64,000 bases of DNA from Gnetum montanum (GCA_015680685.1 MNCI01015530.1:673506-737505); one strand, 5' to 3'. Counted from the stretch's first letter, positions 1 through 12,300 are shown. Numbers and translations are program-made. Notes: generated by a model from the letters alone, not told the origin.

Positions 1-164
1 AAGAATATCTTTTGAAACTTTTAAATTTTCCAAACTATCAATCTTCTTGGTTATGAACTGAAAATAGTATTTAATTTCTTAAGCCTTTATAGTAACAAAG
101 AATTTTTGATGTGCTAAAATTATAAGGCTTATGAACTTAGAGGCTAAATTCTCAACCCTCCTTT

Positions 165-1690
165 TAGCGCCAAAAGAACTGTTGGCGATCGTTTGGGACG
201 TGACCGCCAACGAGTGTCCTCGAACAGGATTTAGGTGCTTGCTGGTCTCTGGCAACACCAAGGCCCAGATACCTCCAAATAGACTTAGTAGTTAATGTGA
301 GTATATGTGTGTGCTATTGTGAAAAATGAAACGATTAGGTTGTGTGTAAAACTATAAATGACTTATCTTAAAGAGATTCAGCCAACATTGCAAAGTACTG
401 TGAGTTGTTGAGAGTTCCTATTTTGTTCAATTACCTAGTCTATGTGATCCTTATAATACCTACTTGTAACAAATAAAGTTTTGCAAAAACATTTGAGCAC
501 AACTCTACGAATCTACTTCTAATTTTCCCCAGAGAAAGAGATAGTTCCACAAGAAAACTAGAAATAGAGCGAGATTCAATGGAAATATAAAGAAGAGAAA
601 ATGAAAGCAGAATTGTGTAAAGATCTCAAATGTTTAAACAAGGTAAAATGATACAAGTAAACACTTCACAATGAAGCTATCCCAAATTCAATAACTACGA
701 ATTGTTCAAACTTCCAAGGCTCAAATAAGCAATTTCTTCAAGACAATTCTACTATGCTACCAAACAAATTGCTACGTAAACTATCACGTACCAGACTCTA
801 TTTTGGCTAGATAATGGATGTCAACAATTGCATTGAACAGAATCTTCAAAAGACTAGACAATTTATGATTGAAATACCACGGAGATTCACTTTAAAGATA
901 AAAGAAGCTATTCTAGTCCTATCAAAATACCAAAGATTTTTTGAACCCTCTTGACTATTGAATCATTCAACGACTTGACTACATGTAGAGGCTCTCTTGC
1001 AACAATCTTAATAACGGTTCTTATACATTGCACAATAATAAAATTTACTACTAAAATGCTCTTAAGGCTTTCAAACACAAGCTCTTCTATGGCAAGATTT
1101 TAATAGAAATTTTCTTTCATGCAACAAGAACAATAAGAGCAATCTAAAATTCCCAAAATTATTTGCCAAGCATGATACTATCTAGATTGCTAGCTAAACA
1201 ATTTAAACAAAATAAAAAATAAACATAACTCACAAGACTATAACAAAGAGGCTAAAATGCTAACTTTAGCAAGCCATCTTCAATATATTTCTTCTATTAA
1301 TTCTTTACAAAACTCTCTTCTAAGAGACTCCTTCCTTTCTCCCAAGTCCTCCTTCTCTCTTAAGACTTCTTTTTTTTTTAGCTAAACTAGACTCTTTCAT
1401 TTCTTTCTTTTCTTCTAAGGCCTTGAAGCCTTTTTATAGGGTCTCATAGGTAGTTAGAAATTACAAAATATCTTGGGTAACTTACTCCCCAAGTAAAGAA
1501 GTTGCAACTTGCCCAACAAGTTAGGAGAAAACTATGCCTACGTTGACATGTGTTTTCTTAAATAACCATACCATGAATTATTTTTCTTTTTTTTTTAAAA
1601 TATGTTACTTTCAATTACATCATTAAAAAGCCTCAAGTATGGACTAGCGCTTTTACATCATGAAAAAGCCTCAAGGATAAGTAAACCCTT
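165..1690 (-). repeat. LTR-like repeat, left copy (gag-pro-expansin element)
   Basis: This block matches 5440-6390 in the same orientation. Matches are strong over the 'gccaaaagaactgttggcgatcg' area, the 'caacaccaaggcc' area, 'gttcctattttgtt' and 'agttccacaagaaaactag', and continue to about 1190/6390. The minus-strand gag, protease and expansin segments lie between the two copies, as LTRs of a minus-strand element would. A minus-strand TATA box at 1431-1438 supports promoter function. Ends are approximate and no target duplication was seen. Some similarity may extend left of 165, so this copy could instead belong to a tandemly arranged second element. Confidence 0.6.
1431..1438 (-). promoter_or_regulatory. 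TATA box of the minus-strand LTR
   Basis: Read on the minus strand the sequence is TATAAAAA, followed by GGCTTCAAGG. It lies in the part of the left repeat that is missing from the truncated right copy. Its position fits a U3 promoter driving minus-strand transcription. Confidence 0.45.
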
Positions 1691-2009
1691 TTAAGAATAG
1701 ATAGATTAGTATGTTTCTTCTTCTTCTGGCAGCTTCTCAAATGCATTGTATCTCTCACACAAGCTTCGTAGCGTTGCAATAGAATGTTGCATAACATTCA
1801 ATTTTATATTCCTAAACATGGCTTGGTAATCATCACCATACTTCATGATAAGTTGGCATACTTCATGATAAGTCAGCCAACATACACCGTTTGCGGAGGG
1901 GCTCTTTTACCATCCTTGCATTTTTTTCAAAGAGTAGATTTTAATTCATCATCTTCCAAGTCACTACCACTGTCAATGACCTAAAATTTGGGATCAACAT
2001 CAAGATCGT

Positions 2010-2670
2010 GTTGCGGCTACGATGAAGGCAGTTGCAGCGTAGCTTCTTGGATGGCCTAGATGCCTCCATCATTACTTCTGCTCAGAGTTAGCCAATTGGA
2101 AGAACCTACCACTGCCATTTTCACTGATTGAATGTCAATCTAGCCTCTATGGTACAAAAATTGCAGCACCAGGTATCATGGATACAAGTTTCTCCTGTTG
2201 ATTCTCACGCTCATGCTTGATCCTAGAAATTTGCATGGAATACGTTGGTATTCCACGAGGATGGAGCCCTTTTTCATGAGTAGCTGCGTGGCATTGCCAA
2301 TGCGCACCATGCATTTGAAGTTTTGGGGCATCAGCACGAAGTAGGTCTAGTTGTTATCTGTGAAACCCGTGATCATTACTTTAACCTAGCTTCTACTGTA
2401 GTAGTTTTTGTTCTAGCATCGAAGCCCCCAGCATTCACCGCAACCGTTGATGTCTCTGTAAATATTTTGACTAGCTGCAACCATTGCACCTTTGCTTATT
2501 GTCTATGTAAATGCACTGAAGCTGTAGCAGCTCACTTTGGCTTTCTTCATAGGAGAAACGAAGTATGAGGCCCAGGATTGGTACACGTAGCAATTGTCGG
2601 CCACAATGCTAGTGGCCATGAAACTGAGCATCAATGCCACCATCACCAGAGCTATGCAACTCAAATCCAT
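2010..2670 (-). pseudogene. Expansin-like A (EXLA) pseudogene, intronless, inside a retroelement
   Basis: From the ATG at 2670 the minus strand encodes a hydrophobic signal peptide (ALVMVALMLSFMATSIVA). A region like the EXLA mature N-terminus follows (C-x-V-x-Q-S-x-A-S-Y-F), then the cysteine motif CGECWGLRC at about 2416-2445. Further matches are VKVMITGF near 2385, FVL, VEYQRIPCKF near 2250, and VGSSNW...LSR near 2094. All lie in one frame over about 660 bp without indels, but with about seven in-frame stops, mostly TAG where Gln is expected. Expansins are secreted plant cell-wall-loosening proteins. EXLA genes normally contain introns and none is present here, which points to a cDNA-derived copy. 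The expected C-terminal carbohydrate-binding end is lost after about 2010, and an unrelated acidic sequence follows in frame. A short CA repeat lies just upstream near 2693-2705. The neighbours are gag and protease on the same strand and a 3' LTR-like repeat. Confidence 0.8.
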
Positions 2671-2719
2671 CTCCACAAAATCATCCCACAAACACACACA
2701 CACAAACAAAGACAAGTCT

Positions 2720-3320
2720 GCTTCTTTTATAACCTTTCCAAGAATGCCAGCACCTACGAAACTATTTTATTGCTGATTCAAATGCAGAGTATATACAAAG
2801 TGTTTGACAAATTGCTTGATGAAGAATACTGTAATTTTCAATGATCAGTTTACCATCAATTGCAGTTACTTTGATTCTTTATTTCTTTCTTCTTTAAATT
2901 TAGATGCTATTTCTCTTTATCCACAAGCTAAAATTTTGTTTTTTCTGACAAAGTACAGTAACCTTTCCTCCAATCTTTCAGCATCTAAAATTGCTTTGTA
3001 ATGGATTTTTAAAAGCTCCCTTATGAATTTAGTGATAAAACATAGTTAATGGTTTGTGGAATTCTTGCCACTTCTCCAACTAACAATAAGAGAGTACTGA
3101 AAATTGCAAAAACCTTTAATCAATTTTATCATGCCAACCTGTTCCATGAAATGGCCAAAATGTGCCAACACTCTCATCTTGAGATTTCTTGTACAAACTT
3201 CTTGAATCATGCAAATTTGTGGTTCAACATCTCTTTTTTCAACAACTTTGTTCTTCCCATTTGAAGTAACATTTTCCATCATAAAAGGTTCACTATATAT
3301 GTATATTTGATTTGGCTCCC
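2720..3320 (-). other. Unassigned segment between protease and expansin segment
   Basis: No recognisable domain was found on either strand. Short ORFs exist on both strands but match nothing I know. In a complete Ty3/gypsy element the reverse transcriptase would begin here, and none of its motifs (YxDD, LPFxD) is visible. The element therefore appears to lack pol. Confidence 0.4.
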
Positions 3321-3324
3321 CTTT

Positions 3325-3654
3325 TCAAGGTAGCCACATATGTGAGTAATCTATTGATATGTAACCTAAGAAATTCTTACTCCAACTTCTACTTAAGAAA
3401 ATATTGTATGAATCTGGCATATCTACTACTTGAATAGTTACTCTAATTTTTATATGGGGTTCATAAGTGATTTCTAATAGAACATTAGGCAATTGACGCA
3501 CAATCTTTACTCTACTCTTGTCCACTTGAACAATCCTTTTATTGAATTTTTTAGGAGTCAAACCAAGTTTTTTGCATATATATAATGACATGATAGTAAA
3601 TGTAGCTCTATAATCAACTAGACAATTGTGAAGATATTTTTCTTTGAACTTCAT
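3325..3654 (-). pseudogene. Ty3/gypsy aspartic protease, decayed
   Basis: The minus-strand product has the shape of a plant gypsy retropepsin. A segment around CLVDYRAT corresponds to the usual LVDSGAT active-site loop. Beta strands rich in I, V and L follow, then the C-terminal pattern YNIFLSRSW...GYI..DYSHMWLP, which corresponds to the family's LLGR-W...DxSH motif. The catalytic D-[ST]-G has become D-Y-R, so it should be inactive. It lies downstream of gag on the same strand, but in a different frame. The protein would have processed Gag in the virus-like particle. Confidence 0.75.
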
Positions 3655-3790
3655 TACTAAAGAAAATGAGGAGCTTCTTTATTAGGAGTACAATCATAGC
3701 TAGTTTTTGTGTCTTATCAATGTCGAATACATGGGTTAACTTTGAATCTCCAACTCTCCTTTTATCTTTAATAAGCTCTAAAGCTTTTCT

Positions 3791-4246
3791 CTACTGATCT
3801 CCTATCTGTAATAATTGATAAATGCTGATATTGGCATTAATGTATTTAATATCCTCAATTAGATCATATTCTCCATCTTCATAAAAGCCTAGTTTCTTCA
3901 TCCATTTATTAAAAGTTTTATTTTGAGTACTTTGTTCTACTTGATCTTTCTTACTTTTATTTTTCTCTCTTCTACTTGGTTTATAAACCTTTCTCTTAGT
4001 AGATGGATAAGAAATGATGTTTGGAGGCTTGGAAGTAGTTAATGTTTCTTTTGATTGCAAATTATATACATTTTCTTCATTGTTATTACACTCTTCATCT
4101 GATGATATACCCTCTTTAGAACTTGACAGAGGAGGTATCACTAGAAACATTTTCAAAAAAATTGCTTGCATAATGGACACTAGATAGCTCATTATCAAAT
4201 TTAATATCAATAAATTTGGGCATAACAAGATCACTTTCATCCTCAT
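3791..4246 (-). pseudogene. Gag C-terminal linker, acidic then lysine-rich
   Basis: This minus-strand open stretch has an acidic Ser/Glu/Asn-rich part followed by a basic Arg/Lys-rich part (RKVYKPSRREKNKSKKD). Such composition is usual for the region between capsid and protease of plant Ty3/gypsy polyproteins, where a zinc knuckle may be replaced by basic residues. It is in the same frame as the gag segment upstream (first codon bases congruent at 5053, 4639 and 4246). No CCHC knuckle was found. The assignment rests on position and composition. Confidence 0.5.
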
Positions 4247-4438
4247 TATCTACTAACTTAGTGTCTTGATGCTTATGTTTTATATTTTTTTTTCTTCCTT
4301 GATTTTAACTTTCAACAAAACTTTTTCTAGTTTTACTACTTTGTTGGACAAGTTTGTCATTAATTGTCCTTTTTCAGATTCTCTACTTTCTTACTCTTGC
4401 TCTATATTAATGCAAGATAACTCTGGTAGTGCTTTAAG

Positions 4439-5053
4439 TTAATCAAAATTTTGCATAGGAATCATAATTTTCTCTTCCAATTTTTGACTTGTGATAATTT
4501 CTTTATTATTTGAGTTTAGTTGTTTTTCCAACTGTATAGCTTTACTAAAGTAATTATTCAATGTTATCAAATTTGGAGTTCTTCTCAACCAAATTGAAAT
4601 ATTGGGATTCACAGCCTTAAGATAAGTATCTATAAGCACTTCATCTAATGGTCTATATGGTCTTTGAAAGAGCCCACATTTTCATTGAAACTTAATGTTA
4701 AAATCTCTAACTGACTCTTTAACTCCTTGCTTAGCTTGCACTAGTCCACAATATAGTTGTTGTTGATCTAGTTGATTGTTAAATTGAGCCAACAAAATAT
4801 TTTTTATATCATCCCAACTTGTGACATTGTTGCTTGACAAGTTTTAATACCAAATTTGTGCCATATTCTTTAAATTTTCTATGAAAAACCTATAGGCTTG
4901 ATATTGATGTTGAATATTTACATGAGCTAAAGCTAACTCAAATAGGTGAATATATTCTTTAGCCAAGTAAGCTTTTCTAGGAATAAAAGGTTCAGGAAAA
5001 TATTTGTAAATTGCCTTAGAAATATCGTTGTAGTTTTTAATCCTTAACGGCAT
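4439..5053 (-). pseudogene. Ty3/gypsy gag (capsid) pseudogene
   Basis: On the minus strand this single frame holds a retrotransposon capsid signature. It has a tryptophan-containing segment (NMAQIWY), then SWDDIKNILLAQF, KQGVKESVRDFNIKF and a Leu-rich helical end. This matches the order W-x-L / I-x-S-W-x-x-x-x-x-x-F / ESVRDF known from plant gag proteins. In-frame stops occur after IWY and after NIKFQ. It lies next to the right LTR-like repeat, where gag should follow the 5' LTR and leader of a minus-strand element. Confidence 0.75.
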
Positions 5054-5439
5054 AGCTCCTTGTTAAGGATTCATTGGTTGTGGATTCATCATCTTACTAG
5101 AATTCCTTTTGACTATTGAATTCTTATATTTCTTTGCCCTTCTCTTATAGACTAATAAACCATATAGAAGAGGTGATCTCTTTATCTTTCTAGTTTTTAC
5201 TCCACTACTTGATCCAAACTCAAAAACCTTTTTCTATTTTTTTTAGATGAATATCTAGTCTTATAATCAAAAAATTCTTTAGGACTTTCCAAATCCTTAA
5301 ACTACTAGTTTTCATATCATTAACTCAAAATACCAACTAATTGTCTTTCAATCCATCTTAGCACTAAAAAGAACTATTGGTATGCTAGGACTATTGATCT
5401 CTTTGAATGTAATGAATTTAGGTAATAAAGTTTCTTGCT

Positions 5440-6390
5440 TTTCTTCTAGTGCCAAAAAGAACTATTGACGATCATTTGGAACCACAAATATTTAACCTTC
5501 AATCTCATGACTAGGGTCATGGGAAAATGAAGGTGTTCCTTTAAATAAGGTTTAGATGCTTGTTGGTCTTTGGAAACACCAAGGCCTAGATACTTCCAAT
5601 AAACATAGTGGTTATAGAGTGAACTAAGCATGAATGTGTAATTGCTATTATGATTGTTGAAATGGTTGATTTTGTGTATGAAATTGAAAATGGCTATTGT
5701 AACAAAAATTTAGCTACCCTTGTCAAATACTATGAGTCATTAAAGATTCCTATTTTGTTAAGTCACTTAATCTATATATTCCTATAGTATTTTACTTGAA
5801 ACAAATAAAATTTCACAAAAATGCTTAAGCACAATTTTGCCAAAATCCACTCCTAATTTCCCCTAGAGAGAAAGTTCCACAAGAAAACTAGAAATAGAGT
5901 GAGGTTCAATGGATTTTAGATAGAGGAAAAAAAAGAAAGAAAATTTGTGTGAAACCTCAAACATTTAGAAAAGATAAATCAAATATGATGAAACACTTTG
6001 CAATTAAGCTATTCCAATTCAATCTCAGTATTACAAATTGTTCAAACCCTCTAAGCCCAACAAGCAATTTCGTAAAAGACACTCTTATTAAATTACCAAA
6101 ATGCTTTCTAAACAACAAAGTACAAGTTTTTATTTAGCTAGTTAATAGTTGTCAAGAATTGCAAACAATAGAGGTATAAAAAAATTGACAATTTTAAGAT
6201 TGAAATTCCAAAGCAATAAACTTTAAAAATGAAGCTATTTCAAGCAAGTCAAAGTAATTTTATAAAGGCATTACTATTAAACTACTCAAGACATTTTTCA
6301 AGGATAACATAAGCTCTTATATGGCACCTAAATAGAATTCTAGATTATGCAAGAATAGAGCTATAAGAACAATCTAGAAAATTCTTCATT
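5440..6390 (-). repeat. LTR-like repeat, right copy, truncated
   Basis: Direct repeat of 165-1190 in the same orientation. For the minus-strand element it is the 5' LTR. It lacks the part that corresponds to 1190-1690 with the TATA box, and it stops abruptly where the P1 element begins near 6380-6400. The element therefore lost its 5' U3. Confidence 0.6.
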
Positions 6391-6399
6391 CATCATGAG

Positions 6400-9232
6400 C
6401 CTATTGTGCAGGTGTAGGGATGAGGGTTTGTTGCCTACCGCATTGTGTCTCTCCATTTTTAGTGCCACCCACACTGCGGGGGAGAAGAAGAATGAAAATG
6501 GTGATGTTGTGCAATGGTAAGGGCATCAGGGTTAGATAGATTCCCAAAGCAACTGTAACTAAACAATCCCATCAAGATGAGGCACCTAGGCCAAGACTAA
6601 ACATTAAAGTCACCTTGATAGAGGCCTACCTCAAGCAAATTACATCCAAGGAGGTTCGAAAATTCAAGCTTTAGGAGCTGAACTTTGGAATGTTCTTGGA
6701 GTTTACGTGTCCAGAAGTCAAACTGTAATTCACAACCCTTCCATGTGGCCCATCATCACTTCCATTGGGAAGTGGTACATGGGAGAGACATATCTTTTCT
6801 AGAGCAATAGGTGGGCTGATGCCATGGTTAAAATTAAGGATATAACTATGTCTACTCAGTGAAAGTAATCTTTGAGGCCATTAGGTTACTTAAAACTAGG
6901 GCCACTCTAGCTAAAATTCCGATGCAGGAAGATCCAAGAGTCAACAAAGAATGGACATAACGATGCTATGGAGTTAACTGCAAGGAGTTTAGTGCACTTA
7001 CAATGGTGAAACACATCCATTTTAGAATCATAGGTTTTCACCTAAATCCAACAGTGAGGCCCAATAAGATCACAACCTTCTCTACCCATGCATGTGCTGG
7101 TCTAAGCAAAAGATTCCCATCAACATTTCATAGTTAATCTATCTAGAGATAGATAAATGCTTTAAGGAGAGCAAACATAGAAGGAAGGCACTCTCCTTTC
7201 CATGCCTTATTTGAAAATTATGCAAAATGGAAGGCATAGCTTGCTATACCAATGATGCAGTTTGTCATGCTCCAACCACTTTCTAGGTAGAGATGATGAA
7301 GGACAAAGTGCTTACAAAGGTGGCTAAGAAGAGGAGAAATAACCACCACATCCACCACCCACTTAAAAATAATGTTGGAGTTCCACATTTCCATTAAGTT
7401 CATGCACAAACTCCATGAGCAACTCATGCAATAGAAATAGCAATAGGTAGGAACAAGTGGTGGTGACCTATCTGTGTACCAACTAGCCATGAGCCACCTC
7501 AATCAAGTAGCTTGAACCATAAGCTAGATGGAGGATGGGATGCTAATATTTTTTTTGCAACAAATGTAGGTGCCCACAAGGTCAAATCCAAGTGCTCAAG
7601 AGGTAATGGTATCCCTCTTGCAGCAACAAAAATTTCCAAAAATATTTGGGAATGTCATTGCCTTTTCAATGGATTTGGTGGAGGGTGAGGGGGCAATTGT
7701 CTTAGTGATGCAGCACCAAGGGCATGCGATGGTGGCTGAAGTGGTTTCTGATAAAGTGGCTAAAGCACTCAATGCACTTGTGATGTCTATACCAAAAATT
7801 TCTGCACTTGGAGATGTGCAAACATTAGTAGGAACTATCAGTGGAAGATTAAGTGCAGCCTAGCATGAGGAATTACTCGACTGATTGGTGGGAACCAAGC
7901 AACCAATTCCAAATATCTTTGATCTTTTGGATACCATCACTGTTATCCAATCAGAGTTGCTCGAGGCAAGGGGTAGATGCATCATCATGGAGTAACAACT
8001 TGAAACAACAAGAGTAGAAAACCAATGCTTGGCTACAGATATTGTTGAACTAAGAGCTTGCCTCATAGATCTCATGGTGCTTAACTAAGAAATTATGTGG
8101 GATGAATCTTTCCAACAACTTTAGGTCAAACTTAAAGAGGTTGAGTATGCAGAGAAGTCAATGGTCTTTTACTAGTCCTTAGCGAATGCCACAATGCATA
8201 ACATCTAGTAAAACTTGGTCTAGGCTCACCAGGAGAATGAAGCTCTAACTATAGAAAATCATCATCTGCAAAATATTGATACAAAAAATAAATAGGTGTT
8301 TGAATTCATCTATTAATAGCATAAGTAGCTTATTAGGGTGAACATTAAATTGAGAAGGTTAGTAGTAGAAAATAAAAACCTCTCCATGGAGGAGTTCTAT
8401 GCCTTGCACTAGAAGTCAACAATAGAAATCACCATTTGGAAAAATGAGACCATTATGTTTGAAATGGTGAAAAATCATTACAAGGGCTAGGTTGAATTGC
8501 AAAAAGAAACTAATGAAAAACACATCCAAGTAGCAAATGAAAAATTTAATGAGGCCCTCCAACAACTAGAGTAAGGAGCTAACATATGGCAACCTATCTT
8601 TGATGGGCTAAACGAGTACAACAAAGTAAAAATTTGCATGAAGGAGATCTAGATCAAGAAAATGACTAAATACATAAATCTCACTAACCTTTGGTATGCA
8701 AACCGTACAATGTTAACTACCTAAAGGCCATAGTCAAAGTTGAAAAAGTAAGTGACCAACTCATACCTATTATATGTGGTAGAGTTCAAATACTAAAGAG
8801 ACCAAGCAAAAGCTTGAGGTTACAAACACAGAACTCAAGGTTCTTAAGGTGAAGTTCACTGATCAAAGATCAACTGCTAAGAACTTACCCAAGAGCATGA
8901 ATGACTACTAGGATCTTCAAAATGCACTCAGGGCATTTGAGATTAAATGCAAATAGTTCACTGCCTGGTTTGTCAATGTGAAGGAGTTATTTTCCACAAT
9001 GCCATATCTATGGGATATTTCCATTTCGGCCCACATTGGTGAAGCAGCATGGACCATGAATGATCCCTAAAGTAAGAAGGAGAAGATGAAGGAATTGTTG
9101 AACACATTCCATCTTCCACCAATAGTTGCAGTTGCAGAAGACAACCACAACCATTGCATCAAGAATCACATGTGCCCGAAGTAGGAAAAGGGCCTTTGGT
9201 GCCTCAAGAACCTCCATCACCTAGGACCATTT
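6400..9232 (+). pseudogene. P1: plant-transposon-protein-like domain plus coiled coil, copy 1
   Basis: Heavily decayed homologue of P3 (53278-56057). The N-terminal part carries the shared block ELNFGMFLEF, a Pro-rich PCGPSSLP region and SFPCLI.KLCK near 7195. The middle has QHQGHAMVAEVVSDKVAKALNALV (7705-7770), matching P3. The C-terminal half is an alpha-helical, Glu/Lys/Gln-rich coiled coil (8100-8900) with the shared motif LTNLWYAN near 8690. Stops and frameshifts are frequent. The order of motifs (lxxP...RAS.L...FP.LI..LC) resembles the 'putative plant transposon protein' domain of angiosperm repeats, an assignment made from memory. A splice-acceptor-like attgtgcag lies just upstream. 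Function is unknown; a structural or gag-like role is only a guess. Confidence 0.5.
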
Positions 9233-9471
9233 GATCTTCTCTCTCATCTTTAAGCCGTCAAAAGAGTTGTGTTATCATTTTTATCATGGTGTTCAATTTT
9301 TTTTTATCATGAACATCCATTTTTGTAATAATTATCAATTCGTATAATTAGGCACTTAGTTTTTAATGTGTTAGTTTGTGTGTCTATAGTTAGTCAATAA
9401 TCCAATACCTTCCCAAAATATTGTAAAGAGCTTGTTTCTTCGTTTTTCACTTAAGGACAAATTTTCATTCA

Positions 9472-9486
9472 ATTATGGGGCTATGA
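9472..9486 (+). other. Polypurine-tract-like end of P1
   Basis: The sequence attatggggctatga precedes TGAAG. P3 has the same arrangement at 56246-56260, and element B has a related GTGGGGGTA before its 3' LTR. It marks the internal/3' LTR boundary expected of an LTR retrotransposon. Confidence 0.5.
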
Positions 9487-10900
9487 TGAAGTGTGAGTCA
9501 TTATGTTATGTCAATAGGATGCCGTTAATGAGACCCCATCAATAGGATTTTATTGACATAGGATTTTCCACTTTGATGAGTACCCGTTGATGTGGTAGCC
9601 TATCATTGCTTATAAATGTGCATCTACTTGTCACACTTATGGCATCTTTACATTAGTTGTAGCAAAGCTTTTGTAGGTTTCCTTTCAAATGTAAGAACAT
9701 TTTTTGAGTACTCATAGTTAGAGTCAAAGAAGTGTATGGATCTTTATTCGAGCATTGATGTACCTAAGAACCTCAATGTGAACAACAATATAGATGAGCT
9801 TTTCTAATGAAACCTTGTAGCACTTGGAATAGATTAATGTTTCGTTATGCATTTACTATCCATGCACTTTACTTTAATCAATTCTAATTAAGTAATTAAT
9901 ATCAATTAAATAATAAACATAAGTATGACCACTTCGAGTATATGTTAACACTTAGTAATCCTAGTTCTGCTTGATGCTTGGTAGCCCAATAGCATTGCAA
10001 TATGTCCAAGATGTGTACGGAAAGTACAAATAGATACTTATGATAGGATTAGTTAAGTGTTAGTTAGTTATTGGATTAATTAGATTAATTAATATTTAAT
10101 TTACTCTATTTTTAGCACTTAGGTGATTAAATAATAAAACATAAAATGATAAAAATTAGGTACCTCGGTTACACTTAACCATACACTTACTTCTCATAAG
10201 TGGAATTGAGAAGACAATGATCATGATTGTTAGTTTCACTTCCTAGACCCAGTGTACTTGAAGAGCTAAAGTCTATGGAATTCGATTGGATCACTTGGTG
10301 AATGATAATGATTCATATGTTTGGGCATAGGGATTGCTTGCTACTCATCAATGCTATTGGGATTACCAAGAAAATATGTGTTTACACTTGAAACTAATCA
10401 CACTTATTCTATTGATTAATTAACGTGCTTGGAAACGTAAATGTTAACTAAGTACATAGAAAATAAATTACATTGAATGTAAATCTATTCTAAGTCAAAG
10501 TGCTACAATGAATAAGAATCAATCTTGATCTTATTGTTGTTAATGGAATGTGCCTAGGTACAATACCATTCAAATAAGACTATGTACAACTGACTTAAAT
10601 CCATACTTTTGGACTCACTAATTATTTGCTAGGATTATGCGAGAAAACTACAAGAGTTTACCTACACATATGTGATGGGTGCTCACATAGTTATAAGCAA
10701 ATATAGGCATTTGGTTAATGAGAATTTGTTAATGCATTTAGCTATGTTGACAAGGATGCATTGATGAGAAACCATTAATGCATCTAAGATTCATTACTAG
10801 TTAATGCATCAACGCATCCTCATCAACACATCTATGGGATGCATTGATGAGGCTTCATTGATAGGATGCATTAACAAAGTTACCCAACATATCAAGTTGC
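9487..10900 (+). repeat. P1 3' LTR-like region
   Basis: It starts with TGAAGTG after the purine tract and has a TATA box (TATAAAT) at 9611-9617, about 124 bp from the start. P3 has the same layout at 56261 and 56360. It runs without coding potential until it meets the broken end of P2 near 10905. The right end is inferred from where P2 homology begins, and no terminal CA or target duplication was confirmed. It contains a cluster of GCATTGATGA words and a hairpin near its end. Confidence 0.45.
10818..10852. repeat. Imperfect inverted repeat (hairpin)
   Basis: Two 15-base arms (cctcatcaacacatc and gatgcattgatgagg) separated by tatgg would pair with two mismatches. It lies in a 150-bp stretch rich in GCATTGATGA and its complement, at the end of the P1 LTR-like region. 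Confidence 0.5.
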
Positions 10901-10904
10901 ATCA

Positions 10905-12300
10905 GCTGAGGTCATTGATGTTCTAACTAAGGTTTCTACATCTTTGGCTCTAGTAATGTAGGTTGATGGCACAATGAGAATATTAAATGATTCCTTAATG
11001 TGATTGCTTATAACTTCAACTTCTTTGGTTGTATCTTAGTGTTGCATGATTACCGTAGAAGCTCCTTTTCTAGTTTCCAAAATCACATAAAGTGATGTAA
11101 TGTTGCTTGAAATCTATTATGCCTAGTCATCATCTTCTTCTACGTGCAAAGATACTTGACCACTAATGGGATTTATAGATATGGCAAGTTTTTTGGAATT
11201 ATTTCTAGCTCTATACATGCTTGATACTTCCCTGCTACCCTAACTTATTGTTTCTACTATGTGCTATAGATGGCTCATTGAAGATCTATAATCTTCTTGT
11301 GTTTGTGGAGCACTTTGCCTTGCTTTTTTTGTAGAAAGGGTTGAACTACTTAGTCTTGCCTATTTTATGGTTGTAGTTAGAATTTTTGTTGCTCATGTTG
11401 CTCATCTTGTAGCTTCAATTCCTACTAGTTTCTCTACTTTATCTTTCTTAGGTGGCACTAGTTTGGAAATCTCAGCATATGAAGCATTTTGGGTTTTGAG
11501 AAGAACATCATTGGTATAACCTAAAATTTTTGCTCATCTACACAACTTTCTAATAAGACAGGAAAATGGTAGAGTGGGTTTCCCTCCTCTAGAAATAATA
11601 GATGGGTATGTTAGCTTGGAATTTCCACATCAAGATGATGCTTCCTCTAGCAGCATAGGTGGAAATTCAGTTGAGTCTCTTTGTTGAAAAAATGTAGTAT
11701 GTCCCAGTTTTGAAGTAGATTTTCTTAGTAGTAAATAATCCACTATATTCTTTTTCTATGATTTCCTATGTCCTCTACAACCATAAACTTTATGCATCTA
11801 TTTCAGACCTTGTAGATATTTAACCAATATTAACCCTAACATTTGGTAAATTTAGTGTCCTTGTGATTGCTTCAATTGAATAGGACAAGGTCACTTCCTT
11901 GATCTTTACTATGGCATCATCTTGCTAAATCCTACCAAAATTAGTAGACTTCCTACAAATAACATTCACTATTACTTGAGATTGTGGGCCATAGGGGAAA
12001 GGCTTGAAGTTGTTCATGGGCCTCTACAGGTTTAAACTCCATGAATGTTCCAAAATTAAGTTTCACTATCACATTGGACATGATAGAATTCTTTTGAATA
12101 GCATAAAGATACTTCTTGGAGAGTGTTAGGTGTTGTCCTTGTTCTAAAGCAGGTGATGTATCAACTTCTACTTGCACAAACTACCCTATTGCAGATGTGG
12201 GCTAATGCATGCTATATGAATGTGCCTATAGCTTTGTAGGAGGAGTTAGTTCTATGTCTTGTCCTATGCCTCTTCCTCTAGGTCTCTTCTCTCATGGTCA
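10905..12300 (-). pseudogene. P2: plant-transposon-protein-like domain, copy 2, truncated
   Basis: Minus-strand homologue of P3. The block at 12177-11953 (SNVIVKLNFGTFMEF...QLQAFPLWPT) aligns directly with P3 MSTIIMELNFGPFIEF...QLQASPLWPT. It continues with DDAIVKIKEVTLSYSIEAITRTLNLP, ISTRS, YFKTGTYYIFSTKRLN and ISTYAARGS, all with P3 counterparts. Homology ends near 10905 at TSMTSADA, so the coiled-coil half is missing. At the N-terminal side a pyrimidine-rich AG (ttagttcttag) sits just before the coding block, like the acceptor before P3. It is inverted relative to P1 and abuts the P1 LTR-like region. Confidence 0.6.

Noticed and set aside
165-185. Primer-binding site (TGGCGC...) beside the left LTR-like repeat
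   Set aside because: The minus strand reads TTTTGGCGCTAAAAGG, but both repeat copies share this stretch and it does not continue like a known tRNA 3' end.
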